Assembly: GCF_000004075.3 (NCBI RefSeq)
Contig: NC_026659.2
Span: 21,904,272-21,968,271, forward strand
Origin: Cucumis sativus
Taxonomy: Eukaryota > Streptophyta > Magnoliopsida > Cucurbitales > Cucurbitaceae
Direction of reading: 5' to 3'
Length of the DNA stretch: 64,000 bases
Positions 23,930 to 37,401 of the stretch are shown piece by piece. Every line of letters begins with the position of its first letter. Positions within the stretch are counted from its first letter, which is position 1. Below the pieces are notes generated by a model that had not been told where the DNA came from, searched no databases, and saw only the letters and a list, made by a program, of their open reading frames with translations. A program made the position numbers and the translations under genes.

Positions 23930-26900
23930 GTTTAAATTGGTGTGTTGGGGTGTTTGTGATGTAGAAGGGGGTGTTGAGGGTTAGGCAGTTGGGACAAGAT
24001 TCCTACCTTTTCCACCAAATTTTGTTTGATTGTTTTTAAGCTTAAAAATTGAGGAAGAAGCAATATGAAGAGCAATTATATAATTAGTACAGTGATGATG
24101 AAGGCATTTAGGGCATAATTTAAATGTTAATAATTATAGAGCTTATAGGAGTTGGAAAAGCTATTTAATTCCCCCACAATATCCCAACATATGGGACCTT
24201 CATATATCTCATTGCTCTTTTTTTGCTTTTCCCTCAAAAGAAAAAATCAAATCCCAACCCATATATATGAGTATACTATATAGTCTTTTCCTTATTAAAA
24301 CACCTAAAAGGAAAAAGAAAAACATCCCATGCTCTTGTGGGGTATCTTTCACACCCTCTACTTGTTTGTCCTCAATTCTTTAACAAAAGCTTTTTTCTAT
24401 GTCTAAGTTTTTCTTCAATCATTTTTTCATGGCTAGATAATATAATATAGTTTTACATAATTTATCTTCATACCTCAGTTATACCTGAGTTTAAGATTTT
24501 GGGCTAACTAGTTATTTAACATGATTGTCATTAGTTTGAAGAGTAAATGGTACACAAATATACATTGTTCACCAACAATTATGATTTACAAAAAAGATAT
24601 GTTAGCTAGCCACGTTCAAGTGACAAATGAAGAACAATTTTAACCACTAAGGTGATAAATTTTATATAATACCTCCTATAAACCTTATGATCATAATCAT
24701 AAATAACTTTAAATAATTAAATATGTAGGAGAATCTTATACTTTGGTTGTTCAAGATAAAAAAGTCAAGACCTTCACTTGAGGTTTTGTGGTGAATTTAG
24801 AATACGAAGAGCAGAAAATATATTAAATGCAAGAATGTACGTAAAGTGCAAGAAATGTAAAAAAATGAGTCTAGGGTTAAGTGATTAGGAAGCAGTACAC
24901 AATTGATCAATCCATCAATTTTCATACATGAATGTACTTAGCCTACTCACTGCAATGGTTGCGTTGCAAGTTTCCAAATTGATTGATTAATAACTTATGT
25001 ATAAACTAGATACTTGACTAATTGGGTTTGATAGAATCCATGAAAACCTCACAATTGCACATTAGGTCCTAGGGGACTTCACTAAGACAATTAGAATTAG
25101 ATTGTGTAAGTTACTAAATGGTGATTTCAATTACGTGAATTAAACCAATTATTATGCAACCTTTCAATCACATACAACAATGCTTTGATTTGTACACTTA
25201 ACACTCAATTGCATATCACATGTATCATTCGTCAATTTTCCATCTAACAAATAGTAGATGGTAGTGATTAGGTGAAAGATAGATTCTAAACATAAAATTT
25301 TTTAGGGATTTGTTATATATATGATTCGACGTTATTTTTGTCCACTCCCTAGTTAATATTAATTTTCACTTCTTAAATCATATTTCTACTCATTAATATA
25401 ATTAAAAAATTGAAAAAATGTAAAAAATATATATATATTACACATGAACCTTCCAACTTTTAATTTGATCTATCTCTGAAAATTACATTACTTTTTAAAG
25501 AAAATCATTAACATATTGTAAATATTGCATACGCCATTCTAATTAAGCTATAAAAATTGTTACGGTCAAACTTAGGAGTAAATCTAATTGAAAAAAGCAT
25601 TCAAATTCATAAAAGAGACGAGAGAAAAAAAAGGACCCAATTTTCAAGTTCTTAACTACAAAGAAGGGCAAATCTATACATTAAAATTAGACAATTTTTG
25701 ACAAAAGAAAAAAGTCCAAACTTTATAACAACATTAACCGTAATTTAACAAATATGGTATTAGATTAAAAGAAAATAAATTTCTATTTTTAAAATTAATA
25801 TAATATCACATGGAGACGTTTGTTAGTTAGAGTATCAATTTGTTAAGTTGGCTTGACAATTACTTGATGTAAGAAAGGAGATTTAATTTATGGTTCTAAT
25901 TATGAAGAACATGACATTATTATATTGATAGTAAAAGCTAAATAAATAAAAATAATAATTAATACAACTACCAACATAAACATACATTCATTAATTAAGA
26001 TTAGAGGAAATGATTAAAAATAATATAAATTCATAATATTAAAGATTATTTTGAAGTGAAGACATAAAAGTGGACTTGGTGATTGTATATTATTTTAAAA
26101 ATAAAATTAGAAAGTGTTTTTTTCTTTCTTTCTTTCTTTTTCTTTCTTCCCTTAATTAAAGGTTGCCTCACATGGGTTGATACCCCTTTACATTACCCAA
26201 CCACCCTTTCACAATTAATTAATTAATAATAAACAATAAAAAAAAAGTTAAGAAAATTAATTAAAGAAAAAAAAACCCACCTAACTATACCTAAAACTCA
26301 ACTCTTTTTTTATTTTATTAAATTATAATAGTACTCCTTTTTTAAAAAAATATTTGGTCTTTTCGTACTCTCATTTCTTTGATTCTAATAGTGACATTTA
26401 AAAAAAAAATAGTAAAAGGATATAGCTTCGTTCTTAATGTTTTTAAATATATAAATAAATAATTATCACGATTAACTAACATTTTTTAAATTAAATGGTT
26501 GCTTTTATGAAATTTTAGAGACTACAAATATTTGTAAACTTACAAAACCATTAAACAAATATGAAATTGGGTTTTTGGCAAAATACTATATATGAAGTTT
26601 GTTCCTCATCAATTAAATTGATGAATTGAGATGGACTCTAAATTGAAAAAGAAGTCTAGCTATGTCTCTAGTTTTAAGTAGTTTGGTCATTTAGAAATAT
26701 TTTTAAACTTAGATAACCTCACTCTCTTTTACATTTTCTAGTTTGGGAGAGTGTTAGATATAATATAGTAAAAGAAAGCGAAAGTTTTGGTGAAAATTGA
26801 AAACATAAAAAAGGTTATGATTATGTAGAGATTAAATTAGTTGTCTAGAAATTAAACTTTCAAATTATTAAAATTGACGTTTCATGTAAGCAAATTTAAC

Positions 26901-28499
26901 ATGTATATGAAAGTTAAATTTGTACTTTCTTCGATTATGTTTGATTAATCTCGTATTGTAATAACTCAAGTTAAATTTACTTTTGGAGAGGTACTAAGTG
27001 GTTTTGTCAAAAATTATATAAATAGTAACTTAATACTTCTTTTGTAGTTATCTTATTTCAAATTTAAAAAGTTCTCTAATTTCTTTCTTTCCTGTGTACT
27101 TGAATATTGAGTTGAGAGTAAGCTTGTCAGATCTAAGTAGTTCGAGATTATAGTTTTACTGGATTTAGTTGTAGTATCCTGCTGATAGGATTGTTTTAGT
27201 CTACTTGCAAACATGTGGAGTGAATAATTGTCTTTTGAGTAACATTTATTAGATGCGTTCCTCAACTATGTTTTGAGTCTAATTTAAGTTTTTTTTCATA
27301 TCTAAGTCCTGTTACATCATTTGACCAACGTCTGAGTCTTAATATTATACCCAATAAGTATACTATTTCTAGTTGAAGTGTAATTAGTTTTTTTCATACT
27401 TTTGTATTTGAGGTTAAGAAAGAGATGAATTTTTTTTGTGGTCTGTAATTATATTGGAATTGAAGCTTTTCAACCTAAATTTCAATTTTTACTCATCTCA
27501 AAATCAATTATTTTAGATTTTATGAAAAATTATAATCTATTCATATTTTGATGTGGATGTTGATTTTATAAGGATTAATCACAAATAAAAACCCATTAAT
27601 TACTAAGACCTATTTAATTTTGAATTTAAAAAGAAAATTAGGTGGAAAAGTAATCTTAAAAGAGTGCAAATGAACAGAGAACACTAGCTAAGGTAAAACC
27701 TTATATATATATTATCCTTTCTCCAATATTTAGGGTTTTGAGAACTATATATTGTCTCTTAATTATTACTTTCCCCTCTATGTTTTCTACATTAACCGAT
27801 GTAAATTATAAGGGTGTTGTTTAGAGAGCACTATGGTAAACCCTAAAAACCTAACTAATTATATTGTGTGTATTTTACTCAGACAAAATCCCCCAAGTTC
27901 TGGTTCTGTGTACTCATATAAACCTACCTATACCTTTTAATTTTAAATACTATACTTTTTCTTTCTTCCTTTCATGTCTACTTAATCTTTTATCTTTTAC
28001 ACTTTCAAAATATCATCATTCTTCTTATTATATTTTCAAGAAACAAAATGATGAGATCTAAGTATCAAAATAATTCATTCTAAAGCACAGAAATTCAAAT
28101 CAAAATTTGAACATTCTCCTATCTTAAAAATGTTCATTTTATTCTTTATACATTCAAATCTATTTTTTATAATTTGTTATTATAACTTTCTAAAAAAACC
28201 TTTGGGCGTTTATTTTAATATTTCTAAGGCATGGAAATGATAAATATTTAAAATTACATATTAACAAAAAGTTGAAGTACAAGAACCAAATTAAAATGAA
28301 AAAGTATATAAAGATGAAAGAAAAAAAGGGTTTCTTTTTGGAGGTCCCCATAAAGAAGCCCTGAAAAAACGACAGTTCTCCAAACCCATGACCTAAAATA
28401 TATATATTAAACCTCCACTCCAATCCAATCAAATCCAATCCATGAATATTGGCAAAAATTATGATTATGAATAATGTTAGATTAAAATTAAAAAGAAAA

Positions 28500-28690
28500 A
28501 CCCTTTGGAAGTGATTATGCAATGGCCCGCCAATGAAGCAAGCGTGTTCCCAAGCATCCACCCCCATGTGCTGCCCTTTCCCCCTCTCTATCTATCACCT
28601 CCTTCGCCTTGTCGCTTTCTCATGCCTCCTTTAACCCTATCTTCATCATCTCTCCCGCCCACCTATCGCCCTCCACCTCTTCCATTCTTA
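28500..28690. other. GC-rich, pyrimidine-rich island in the AT-rich desert
   Basis: About 190 bp much richer in C and G than its surroundings, with C/T-rich tracts reminiscent of plant 5' leaders on the plus strand. No exon with domain content was found. On the minus strand one frame includes GVDAWEHA, which resembles a superoxide dismutase motif, but nothing around it fits that family. Unexplained. Confidence 0.35.
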
Positions 28691-29313
28691 ATTCTTAAAA
28701 TCATCTCCTCTTCCACCCCCTATCATTTGTTTTCTTTTGTTTGTAATTCACCTATTTTACAAACCTTTCATTTCATTCCTATAGTTTTCTTTATCTTTTC
28801 TTGTTCTATATCATTCTTGAGCCATCATACTTCCTTCTTAATCTTTTCCTCCTGTACTACAAATATTCATTCTTTCTTTTAAGATAATATAAACAATAGT
28901 TTACATTATATTTTAGTATAACCTTTGTGTTGAAGGTTTAATTAAGTAAACCTATCTCACAAGTCACAATTTTTCTCTCAACCATTTCATTTACCTTGCT
29001 TTACCCAGGGTGGAATTCAAATTGTTCATAACAAATTATTGAATTTATGATTTTTTTTAGTACAAGCTCGAGTGAACGGATTTGAATTTAGAACTTTGAT
29101 TCTTATTACATATAAATGTTAATTGAATTAAGACTTTCAGTTCTTAAATAAAATACGACTTTAAAAGTTAAAAGAAAATCAAGGGGAAAGATTGTTATAA
29201 GCTTAGTTTTCAAAACCTAATAAAACATATATAACAGGAGGGGTCTAATTTTTAAGAATTGTTGTTTTTTTTAAGAAGGATACGAGTTGCAACATCGTTT
29301 AGAATCATAAAAG

Positions 29314-29330
29314 ATATATATATATATATA
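29314..29330. repeat. (TA)n microsatellite
   Basis: A short TA dinucleotide run. Confidence 0.85.
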
Positions 29331-30200
29331 CAAAAGGATTTAAGAATAAATTTGCTTGGTCCACCGAGAGTGTTTAAGGATAGTTATTTGAGTTTTTAAG
29401 TCTAAAGTTAATACATTGGAGTTAGAAAGTTTGTGTTTCAAATGCATAATTGTAAAGTCTAGAAATATAAAACATTTGAATGGGAAAAGTTGGATCATTT
29501 CTCAATAAATGTGAAAAAGTTTAATAGTGAACACGGTTAAAATTGGTAAAATTGAGTTATTTAACCATAATGAATTGTAAAGTCGGTAGACCAAATCCTC
29601 TATAAAATTTTAAAATATACGGAATCAAACTTTTTTAACATTCTGTTTTTTTTTTCTCTTTTTTTTTGTCTAAAAATTATTTTCCTAATATAAAATTTCA
29701 TTCAATTATGGTCATTTAAACTCATTCTTAAAAACACAGAGTAAAATGTATATTTTGAATCATTTATTCTTTTATAAACAAGAAAACTAGAAAGAAAAAA
29801 AAAACTTGAAAATCAGATACTTTTTTTCTCAAAAAAGGAAAAGAAATAGAAAACAAATATTGACTACTTTTACTGAATACTTTCAACCAAGACTACAAAT
29901 TAAAGATAGAAAAGTTAGTTTTAAAGATAACAAAATAAACTAAAATATTTATAAATATAACATTGGTATAAAACTAAAACATTTATGAATATAACAGAAG
30001 TAACAATAAAAATAAAAAATAAAATTTGGAAGATAAAATAAAAGATGAAAGAAAACACAAATGATGGAGACCATAATTAAATAATGATATAATTTAATAA
30101 ATTTTGTCTCTCTATTTCTCTCTTTTATTATTATTATTATTATTAATTGTATTTGCAGCTTCTTCCCAAATTTGTCCCTACATATGTTTAATCTCCACCA

Positions 30201-30210
30201 TTATATAAAT
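30201..30210 (+). promoter_or_regulatory. TATA box of the ubiquitin-like gene
   Basis: TTATATAAAT lies 60 bp upstream of the ATG at 30270 and matches the plant TATA consensus well. Confidence 0.75.
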
Positions 30211-30269
30211 CCCCAAACCCATCACCATTTTTTGAAACAAACTGAAAATTTTATCTCCAAAGTTAAAAG

Positions 30270-31340
30270 ATGATGATGAAGCTTAGGTCAAAGAGATTCT
30301 GCCGAAGCTCCACTTTCAAATTTGGAATTACAAGCTTTGTCACCAGCTGTAATAACAAGATCAAAGTTGCCGATGACCACCACAAGGACTCCTCCTCCGC
30401 CGCCTTGACCGAAATTAAATGGGAGCTCCGCCCAGGTGGTATGCTTGTGCAGAGGAGAGAAATCGCCGGCCAATCCACTTTGCCCGGAGAAGATGAAACA
30501 ATCACTATTAGAGTTTCAACTGTCTCTCAATTTCATGACATTTCTGTTCAACCCACCTCTACTTTTGGTATGTTTTCGTTCTCTTTTTTAACCTTACAAT
30601 TGGGTTTTTCTTTCTTCAATTTTCCAAATTTGGTGAAGACTTTTTATTTTCCAAAAAACGTTTGCACGATCCTTTTAAGAACGTTATTGAAAAAGTTAAT
30701 CGTGTTTAAGATAACTTTAAAAGAAATTGAATAATTTAGAAACACACTTCTCTAAAGCTAAAAGTTTAAATCTTTATACATCACTTTGGTTGTACATCAA
30801 ATTTCGTTTATTGTATACATTCTCAATGAATTTGTAAATTTTTTAACGATGTCATTTTATTTATTAAAGAATAACAGTCGAAAGCAATTAAGTTGTATAT
30901 AATCTCATACATTATTAATTTTATTTTAGAAATAGTAAAAAAGACAAAAATAAAAAATAAAAAAACAAATTTCAACTTTTTTATATATATAAAATTTTAT
31001 TGGAGAAGTTGTAGGAAAATATGTATAATTGCAAACCAAGGCATATTGGGATTTATTTTGTTCATGTAGGGTTCTTAAGGGTTTGATTAAAAAGTAATGA
31101 ATTTAATTTGGTTATGTGTGTGTGTTTTTTGTAGGGGAATTGAAGATGATTCTATCAATGGTGACTGGTTTAGAAGCAAAAGAACAAAGATTATTATTCA
31201 AAGGGAAAGAGAGAGATGATTGTGAATATCTACACATGGTGGGGGTTGGACACAAACACAAAGTTCTTCTACTTCAAGATCCAGCTATCAAGGAAAGGAA
31301 GCTTCATGCTTTAGCAACAACCCAACCAATTAGTGTATAA
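30270..31340 (+). CDS. Ubiquitin-like domain protein related to BAG1-4 chaperone regulators, lacking the BAG domain
   Basis: Two exons, 30270-30567 and 31135-31340, phase-1 junction inside Gly100, giving 167 residues. The N-terminus is basic (MMMKLRSKRFCR). The conserved motif KWELRPGGMLVQRR at about 49-62 precedes a ubiquitin-like fold at about 75-150: TITIRVSTVSQFHDISV, FGELKMILSMVTGLEAKEQR, LLFKGKERDDCEYLHMVGV and KVLLLQDPAIKERK. This arrangement is that of plant BAG1-4 proteins, which use the ubiquitin-like domain to contact the proteasome and the BAG domain to bind Hsp70. Here the frame stops shortly after the ubiquitin-like domain, so no Hsp70-binding helix bundle is present. The Arabidopsis homologue At5g40630 is, as I recall, similarly short, so this looks like a distinct short family rather than a truncation. 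Confidence 0.9.
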
Positions 31341-33714
31341 TATTTTTATTATATTAAAATCTCATAATTAATTAATATTACTACTAATTAATCCCACAAA
31401 AAAATGGAAAAAAACAAAAAAAAAAAAACAAACACATTGTTTACTTTTTAGATACCCACTAACCCTAAGAAGAAAAACAATTATGTGCCAAAATTATTGT
31501 CAGTCCTTTAATTGAAAGGCCTTAATTTGTTGTTTTGTTAGAATTTTGGTGGTTTGAATATATAATGTTTTTGTAAGACTGTTTGAGCAAATTTTGAGGG
31601 CATCCATTTATATATATGGATTCTTATGTGTAATATGATGATGATGATGCTTATGATCTCAGTCATTATGTTTGTTGATTTTGTATCCAAACAAAGATTG
31701 ATTCTAAAGAAATGCACCTCTCACAAGTTTCATTTTACCCTTTTTTTTTTATTACATTATTCTCTTTATTCAAACAAAAAAAAAATGTAATGATCAGTGT
31801 TGCATGAATAGACACATATAAATGTTAGAGATGTATTTATTCATAATAACATTTTTCAATTTGAACTTTGAACTTTAATAATTAATTGTATTATTTTACG
31901 TCTTTCGATTTGCTCAAAAACTATCATGTGAGACTTAATGTATCAAGTAAAGAGATAAATTGTCAAAAGTGTGAATTCAGTTTGAAACCTTTTGTCAAGA
32001 ATACCTAATTAACGGTGAACAAATTCAACCTAACTAACGAACTAGTCCAAGAAAATGCAAGTATGATATATATAATGATATACTAAGCAACTCTCGAACT
32101 AATTATGTTTCAATCGATTATTTGTAATGTCAAATCCAAATAAAGTTATGTATTTCAATTATGTTAGTGATTGGACGTTGCTGCAAGAATCTTCGACCAT
32201 ATGTCGATAAAAAAAAAACAACAACTGGACCGTCAAAACAAAATCTACAAATTTCTTCATCAAATTAATCGTCGGTGTAAGACAAATTTAATCTTCATCA
32301 GCATAATTCTATGGTAGCATGTACCACACAAGAACACCTATGGCTAGATATAATTGGTTGCACAAAATTCTCACCCAATTTCGAACCAAACAATTTAATA
32401 GTTAACACTAAAAATAATGTAGTAGTGGTAGCACGGGTTGTACACAAAAGTGTTGAATTTTTTTTTTAATTAAACATTTTGCAGTTCGAGATAACGTAAC
32501 CATCAGGAAATGATGTATGTGAGATTTGTGAAAACTTAAAGATCATCAAATGTATACGTCTTACTAATGTTATATGTTGAATTGAATATTAGTCTTATTT
32601 TTATAATAAAAGCTTATTTTTGTTATATTTGTTCCTCACTTGATTTGATTGTCGATTAATTATTGTTCATGCATAATTAGGTACTCTCGAAAAAAAAATT
32701 ACATATTTGGCAATTACGATTTATATATAAAACTGTAAATTACTTATGTCGACAAATACGACGTTGGCAAACATATGATTTTTACAACATTTTGAAAAAC
32801 GATTAATTTGTCAACGCAACATATGACAAATTAATCATAAAACTACTTTTCCCTATTTTTCTAAATTGCTTCTCATCAAACTTCCTAAACTCCTACTTTA
32901 CCCTAAATTACTAAATTAATCATAAAACTACATTCCATTCATTACAAATTCATCCATAGTTTATTAAAAAATACAAATGTAGCGAAATTATTATAGTTTC
33001 ACTTAATATAGTCTCTACAAATTATTATAGTCCTAATTATTTACTTCTTAAAATAAATATTTATTATCTAAAATTTTGTTTATTGTTTTGCACTATTATT
33101 TTTTATCACACAAATATTTAGATTTATAAAATATCATGGTTCAAAAATTTAACTAATTTGATCTAATTAGAGGTAATGATATTTGGGCACATGTTTCATT
33201 GAGTCTAAAAATAAACTCATTCAATAACTTGACACAATATTCAATCAAGCCCAAATACAATTTGTTGGGTCTAAAGTTCATCCACTCTTAATGTCTATAA
33301 CCTTTGTAAACTCAAGTTCAATCTCACGAACAATACTTTTAATTAAATTTGTGTAAACAACATATCACATTTTATAATTAATAATTTTATGACATCGTTA
33401 ATATATTAGTTCATGTCTAATATTTTGAATGTTAATGGGATTGGAAACCACATAATGTGATGATTGACACACCACTCATTACTCAATACTCATTTCATTA
33501 CTTGTTAATGGACAAGTATGAAGGTTTTTTTTTTTCCCTAAACCAATGTTTTTTATTTAACATTTATCATATTTTATTATTACAACATATTATCTATGAA
33601 AGTAGAGAGAAAAAAAAAACAATGAAATTATTTTAAAAGAAGAAAAGAGAACACTACATTGCTGCATTTCCTGGAATGCCCTTTATGTCCAAAATGATAT
33701 GTTTCTTCACTTTC
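31341..33714. other. Intergenic AT-rich region
   Basis: The 3' UTR side of the ubiquitin-like gene lies at 31341 to about 31650 (A-rich with several AATAAA-like signals), followed by featureless AT-rich DNA to the convergent 3' end of the CCT-domain gene. No gene or clear repeat was identified. Confidence 0.5.
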
Positions 33715-36504
33715 TCAACTTCTTTTCACAAAACGACCCTGCAAAACCAACATCAAACTCAATTCAAACCAAATTATTCTATTCAATTTCACAATGTAAT
33801 TATAATAAAGAGTGCTTTTACAGCCAACAATTTAGATTAGAGAGTATCGTTGATACGAGTGAGTAGTTAAAGATAAAATGGAAATGAATTTTACAAATCA
33901 AATCTAAAAGTTAGTTTTGGACTGCATTACCATACATACCCACTTCAATATAACTCATAAAACACGTCCTAAGTGAACAATAACTTTACAAAGAATTGTA
34001 AATATGACAAGATGTACGTATGAGCGGTAGACTTCTAAAACAATATACACATTTACAGATTGTGAGAGTTAAATCTAAAATGTATTTTATTTACAAATTC
34101 TTTTAGGTTGTATTATATCTACTAATATTGTAATGAAACGATAAAATGAATTAGTAAAATGAAAATTGTAATGAAAGGGGTGGGAGTATACCTTCATTCT
34201 GGGACGCTTTTCAGCATTGAGTTTTCTGACTTCATAGCGAATACGTTTGGAGAAAAGACGGCTTTGCCTTTTTTCTTTGTATCTCAAAACACTCGCCTCT
34301 CTCTGGCCCATTTTCCATCCTTCTTTTCCTTCTAATATCAATTCTTCTTTCTTCATTATTCCAATTTCTGGGACTTTCCACACATTACTGCTGCTATTGT
34401 TATTAGTATTGTTACTGCTATTATGCCCTTCACTTCCTATTCCATCCATCACATTTCTCTGTATACAAACACAAATATAATCTTCAATTCAATATAACAT
34501 ATAACATTCTGCTTCTATATCATTCCTATATACATACTTGTTCATATATAACATTTAATCTTTAAAAAAAGTTATCATTTTGGTTCTCATATTTCAATGT
34601 TTGTTTCATTTTACTTTCTATATTTTCAATTGTTTAATTTTCCTCTTACTCTCATTAGTTTAGTCCCTCAATAGATTTATTCAAATATTAAAGATTTATT
34701 TAATAATCTTGTTATAGGTTTTTTTTGTATTATTTTTAAAATAGTAACAAAAACAATGTAGCCATAAAACAAAACATATATTTATATATATATAGAAAAG
34801 GATATGTCATGAAAGATATTGAAACAAAATTTAAAAAACAAAAAAAAAGTATCAAATAAGCTTTAAAATCAAGGAATTCAGAAAGGTATGTATATGAATG
34901 AAAAACTATTTTCTACTTTTGGAAAGCTGATAAATTAGTTTTCACATCTACCCCTTTTAAATTTGAAGTATATCCTTTTTGTCCCCACAAGTATTGGTAT
35001 TTATAGGATTGGACTGCACCTCATAGCCCAAACACTGAATTCACTTCCCTCTCTGAATACCAAAACTATGATTAGAATACAAAAAGCTTATATTTCTAAC
35101 TCTTTTTTTTTTCTCTTATCTGCTTTTTGGTTTTGATTTATTTGATTTACAAAATTCAATGTGTGACAATTAGTACCCATGTTAAAAGATGAATTTGAAA
35201 CGGTCGAAATGAAATCATAAGAAAATAGGGTTTAAATACTTATAAAATTTTTAAATAAACATTGCTTTTCAGAAAAAGAACTTATTCTGGTATATCACTC
35301 TCCTAAAATTGCTTATATAGATTATAAGAGTGTTCACGTAAGACACACAAATTCGTGTCTCTCTTAACTATTAACAAGTATATTTAGAAGTTAGTTTGAA
35401 ATCATTAAAATAAATTACTTTACTTGTTTGTGATGATTATGATTTATGAATATAGTTCTGGTGTCTAATGACAATGTGAAAGTATACAAAAGTGCTTTTA
35501 ATCAATGAGAGATACTAATATATTGATAGTGTTTTTGAAATTTCTAAGATCATATTTCAAAAGGATATTAATCATTTCAAAATCAAGCTGAATTGAATGA
35601 TTTTTGTGAAAATGTTTAGAAGGGAGTTTGAAATGATTAAAAAGAGTGGATGAAAGTTAGGTTTTGAAAGTCTAAAACTAAACATTAAAGTAATTTAGAA
35701 TGATTAATAGACAGGAAATACACTTTTCTAAACTAAATCTAAATCTATAGACTCTAATTTTATGTATTACATTATCAAACATTAAGCTAATAAATGGGAA
35801 AAGAAGAGAAGAGATCTTACACTAAGAAGAGAATCAGAGCAGAGATATGGATCATCATGAAGATCAGGAACGGTCTGAGGTGATTCTCCATTGATGAACA
35901 GAGGAGCTTTATCAGGCCAAGCGTTCAATATCCCTTCATAATCAAGCTTCAACCATAACTGTTTCCCAATCATCTCCATCTTAATCTTCTTCTTCTTCTT
36001 CTTCTTCTTCATCATCTTAACCTTCTTAACCCACTCATCCGCCGCCGTACTCGTCACTTCCTCCTCCTTCTTCTCCACCACTTCCGAATAACAAACCCAT
36101 TTCTCCTCCACCCCCGTTTCCCTTTCTCTGTTCCTCATCGCCGTCCGTACAAGCTCTGCCTCCTCCACCAAATTCCGAGACTCTTCCTCCGATGACATCT
36201 CGTTTTGGTAACATGGGAGAAAGCTTTGTAAGCTGCAGCAGCTGCTACTTACGACATCGTCGTTTTCGAAGATGAAGGCGACGTCGTCTTCTCTGTCTTC
36301 TACTTGTAGATTCTCCGGATGCAGGGGAAACAGAGTTAGCTGTTTCTGAGGCGGAGGAGGTGGCGGTGGCAGTGGTGGGTGGTGGATCATCGGTGGTGAT
36401 TTGGGAGAAGTTAACTGTAATCGAAGACTGAGGAATTTGGGTCGTCTGGTTTTGGTTCGAGATTTACGAATTGGGTGTTTGATTAATGAGTCGTTCCTGC
36501 ACAT
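33715..36504 (-). CDS. CCT-motif protein of the CIA2 (chloroplast import apparatus 2) type
   Basis: Three exons: 36504-35821, 34458-34192 and 33738-33715, all phase 0, giving 324 residues. The C-terminal CCT motif (about residues 281-324) reads [20 protein letters not shown], then [17 protein letters not shown], with the last seven residues GRFVKRS from the tiny third exon. Upstream is the CIA2-family block [19 protein letters not shown] with a conserved Asp-rich stretch after it. The N-terminal part has a basic region, a Pro run and a Lys run coded by a (CTT)n tract. CCT domains mediate nuclear localisation and NF-Y/DNA contacts. Arabidopsis CIA2 is a transcriptional activator of chloroplast import and ribosomal genes; this protein is shorter, so a CIA2-like or related CCT regulator is the safer call. 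Confidence 0.88.
35984..36009. repeat. (CTT)n trinucleotide repeat in coding sequence
   Basis: An uninterrupted CTT run within exon 1 of the CCT gene, read on the minus strand as AAG codons. It encodes a run of eight Lys (residues about 168-175) and is a likely site of length polymorphism. Confidence 0.9.
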
Positions 36505-37376
36505 TTCTTTTGGTTGTTCAAAGAAGACATGGACAAAAATTTTACTCTATGAAAATAGAGGAAAAATATAATGAGAAAATATTTCAATTTATAGTTCTAA
36601 AGTTGACCCTTTATATTTTATTTAAATAAATCTTGCTCAAACTCTAAACAATAATGATATGAAATTAAAATTTTAAATATGTTTGGTGGTTTGATTTAGC
36701 CATGGATAAGTAGAAGAAATGTAAAGTATGAATAATTATAGAATGTGATTAAAATATAAAGAAATGTGAAAATTAAATAGATTAAGGAAGTTAAATAGTA
36801 TATTTAATAAATAAATAAATAAAGAAGAAAGGGAAATTTTGTAGAAAAGAAAAAAGAGAAAAAGGGAAGGGGAGGGGACCCAGTTGAGGGAAAAAGTGAA
36901 AGAGAAACCCGATTGAGTCAGCTATGTGATATTAAAAGATGATGTGACGTGTTTGGTTTATTGACAGGTGGATGTAGAAGATTGGGTGAGAGAGTGGATT
37001 TTGTATTGTTATCCAGATTTCGCTGTGGATAGAATGTGGGGGTGTTTTAGTAATTTGAATTACAATTATTAGTATTATTATTTTGTGAAGACAATCAATA
37101 TTTGAGGCTGTTTTTGGAGTAATAATAGTGTTCACAAGATGCTTCCTCTCCCTCTCACTTCACTTCACTTCCATACATTACCCCTTTTCCCTCTCTCTCT
37201 TCTAACTTCTCATTCATTCTCATTAAATACTATAAATATTTCATCACTATTTACAAATTTACAATCATAAATCTATACTCTATCTATGTACGTCCAAAAC
37301 ATTTTTTTACATCTATGTCCCCCTTCTCTATCATGCTTCTTACATAATTTCAATTATCTACTTTTCCAAAACCATT

Positions 37377-37401
37377 TATATATATATATATATATATATA
37401 T
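37377..37401. repeat. (TA)n microsatellite
   Basis: An uninterrupted TA dinucleotide run of about 25 bp. Confidence 0.95.

Larger units (their letters stand above)
22234..30269. other. 8-kb AT-rich gene-poor region
   Basis: I recognise no gene here. It holds simple repeats, A/T homopolymers and long AT-rich tracts. The only distinct block is a C-rich, pyrimidine-rich island at about 28500-28690 (listed separately). The last 70 bp hold the promoter of the ubiquitin-like gene. Open frames in this stretch are low-complexity and carry no domain that I can name. Confidence 0.55.

Noticed and set aside
28510-28567. Minus-strand GVDAWEHA resembling the metal-binding motif of Fe/Mn superoxide dismutase
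   Set aside because: Only eight residues fit. Neither the upstream PLLG-type context nor the downstream YYLxYKN block is present, and no other exon of the family was found nearby.
28500-28640. Possible microRNA precursor (CATGTGCTGCCC resembles miR408 loosely)
   Set aside because: The match to miR408 has several differences and I found no pairing arm for a hairpin nearby.
28505-28882. Open frame of 125 codons on the plus strand
   Set aside because: It is Pro/Ser/Leu-rich because of pyrimidine tracts. No recognisable domain is present and composition drifts to AT-rich before the stop.
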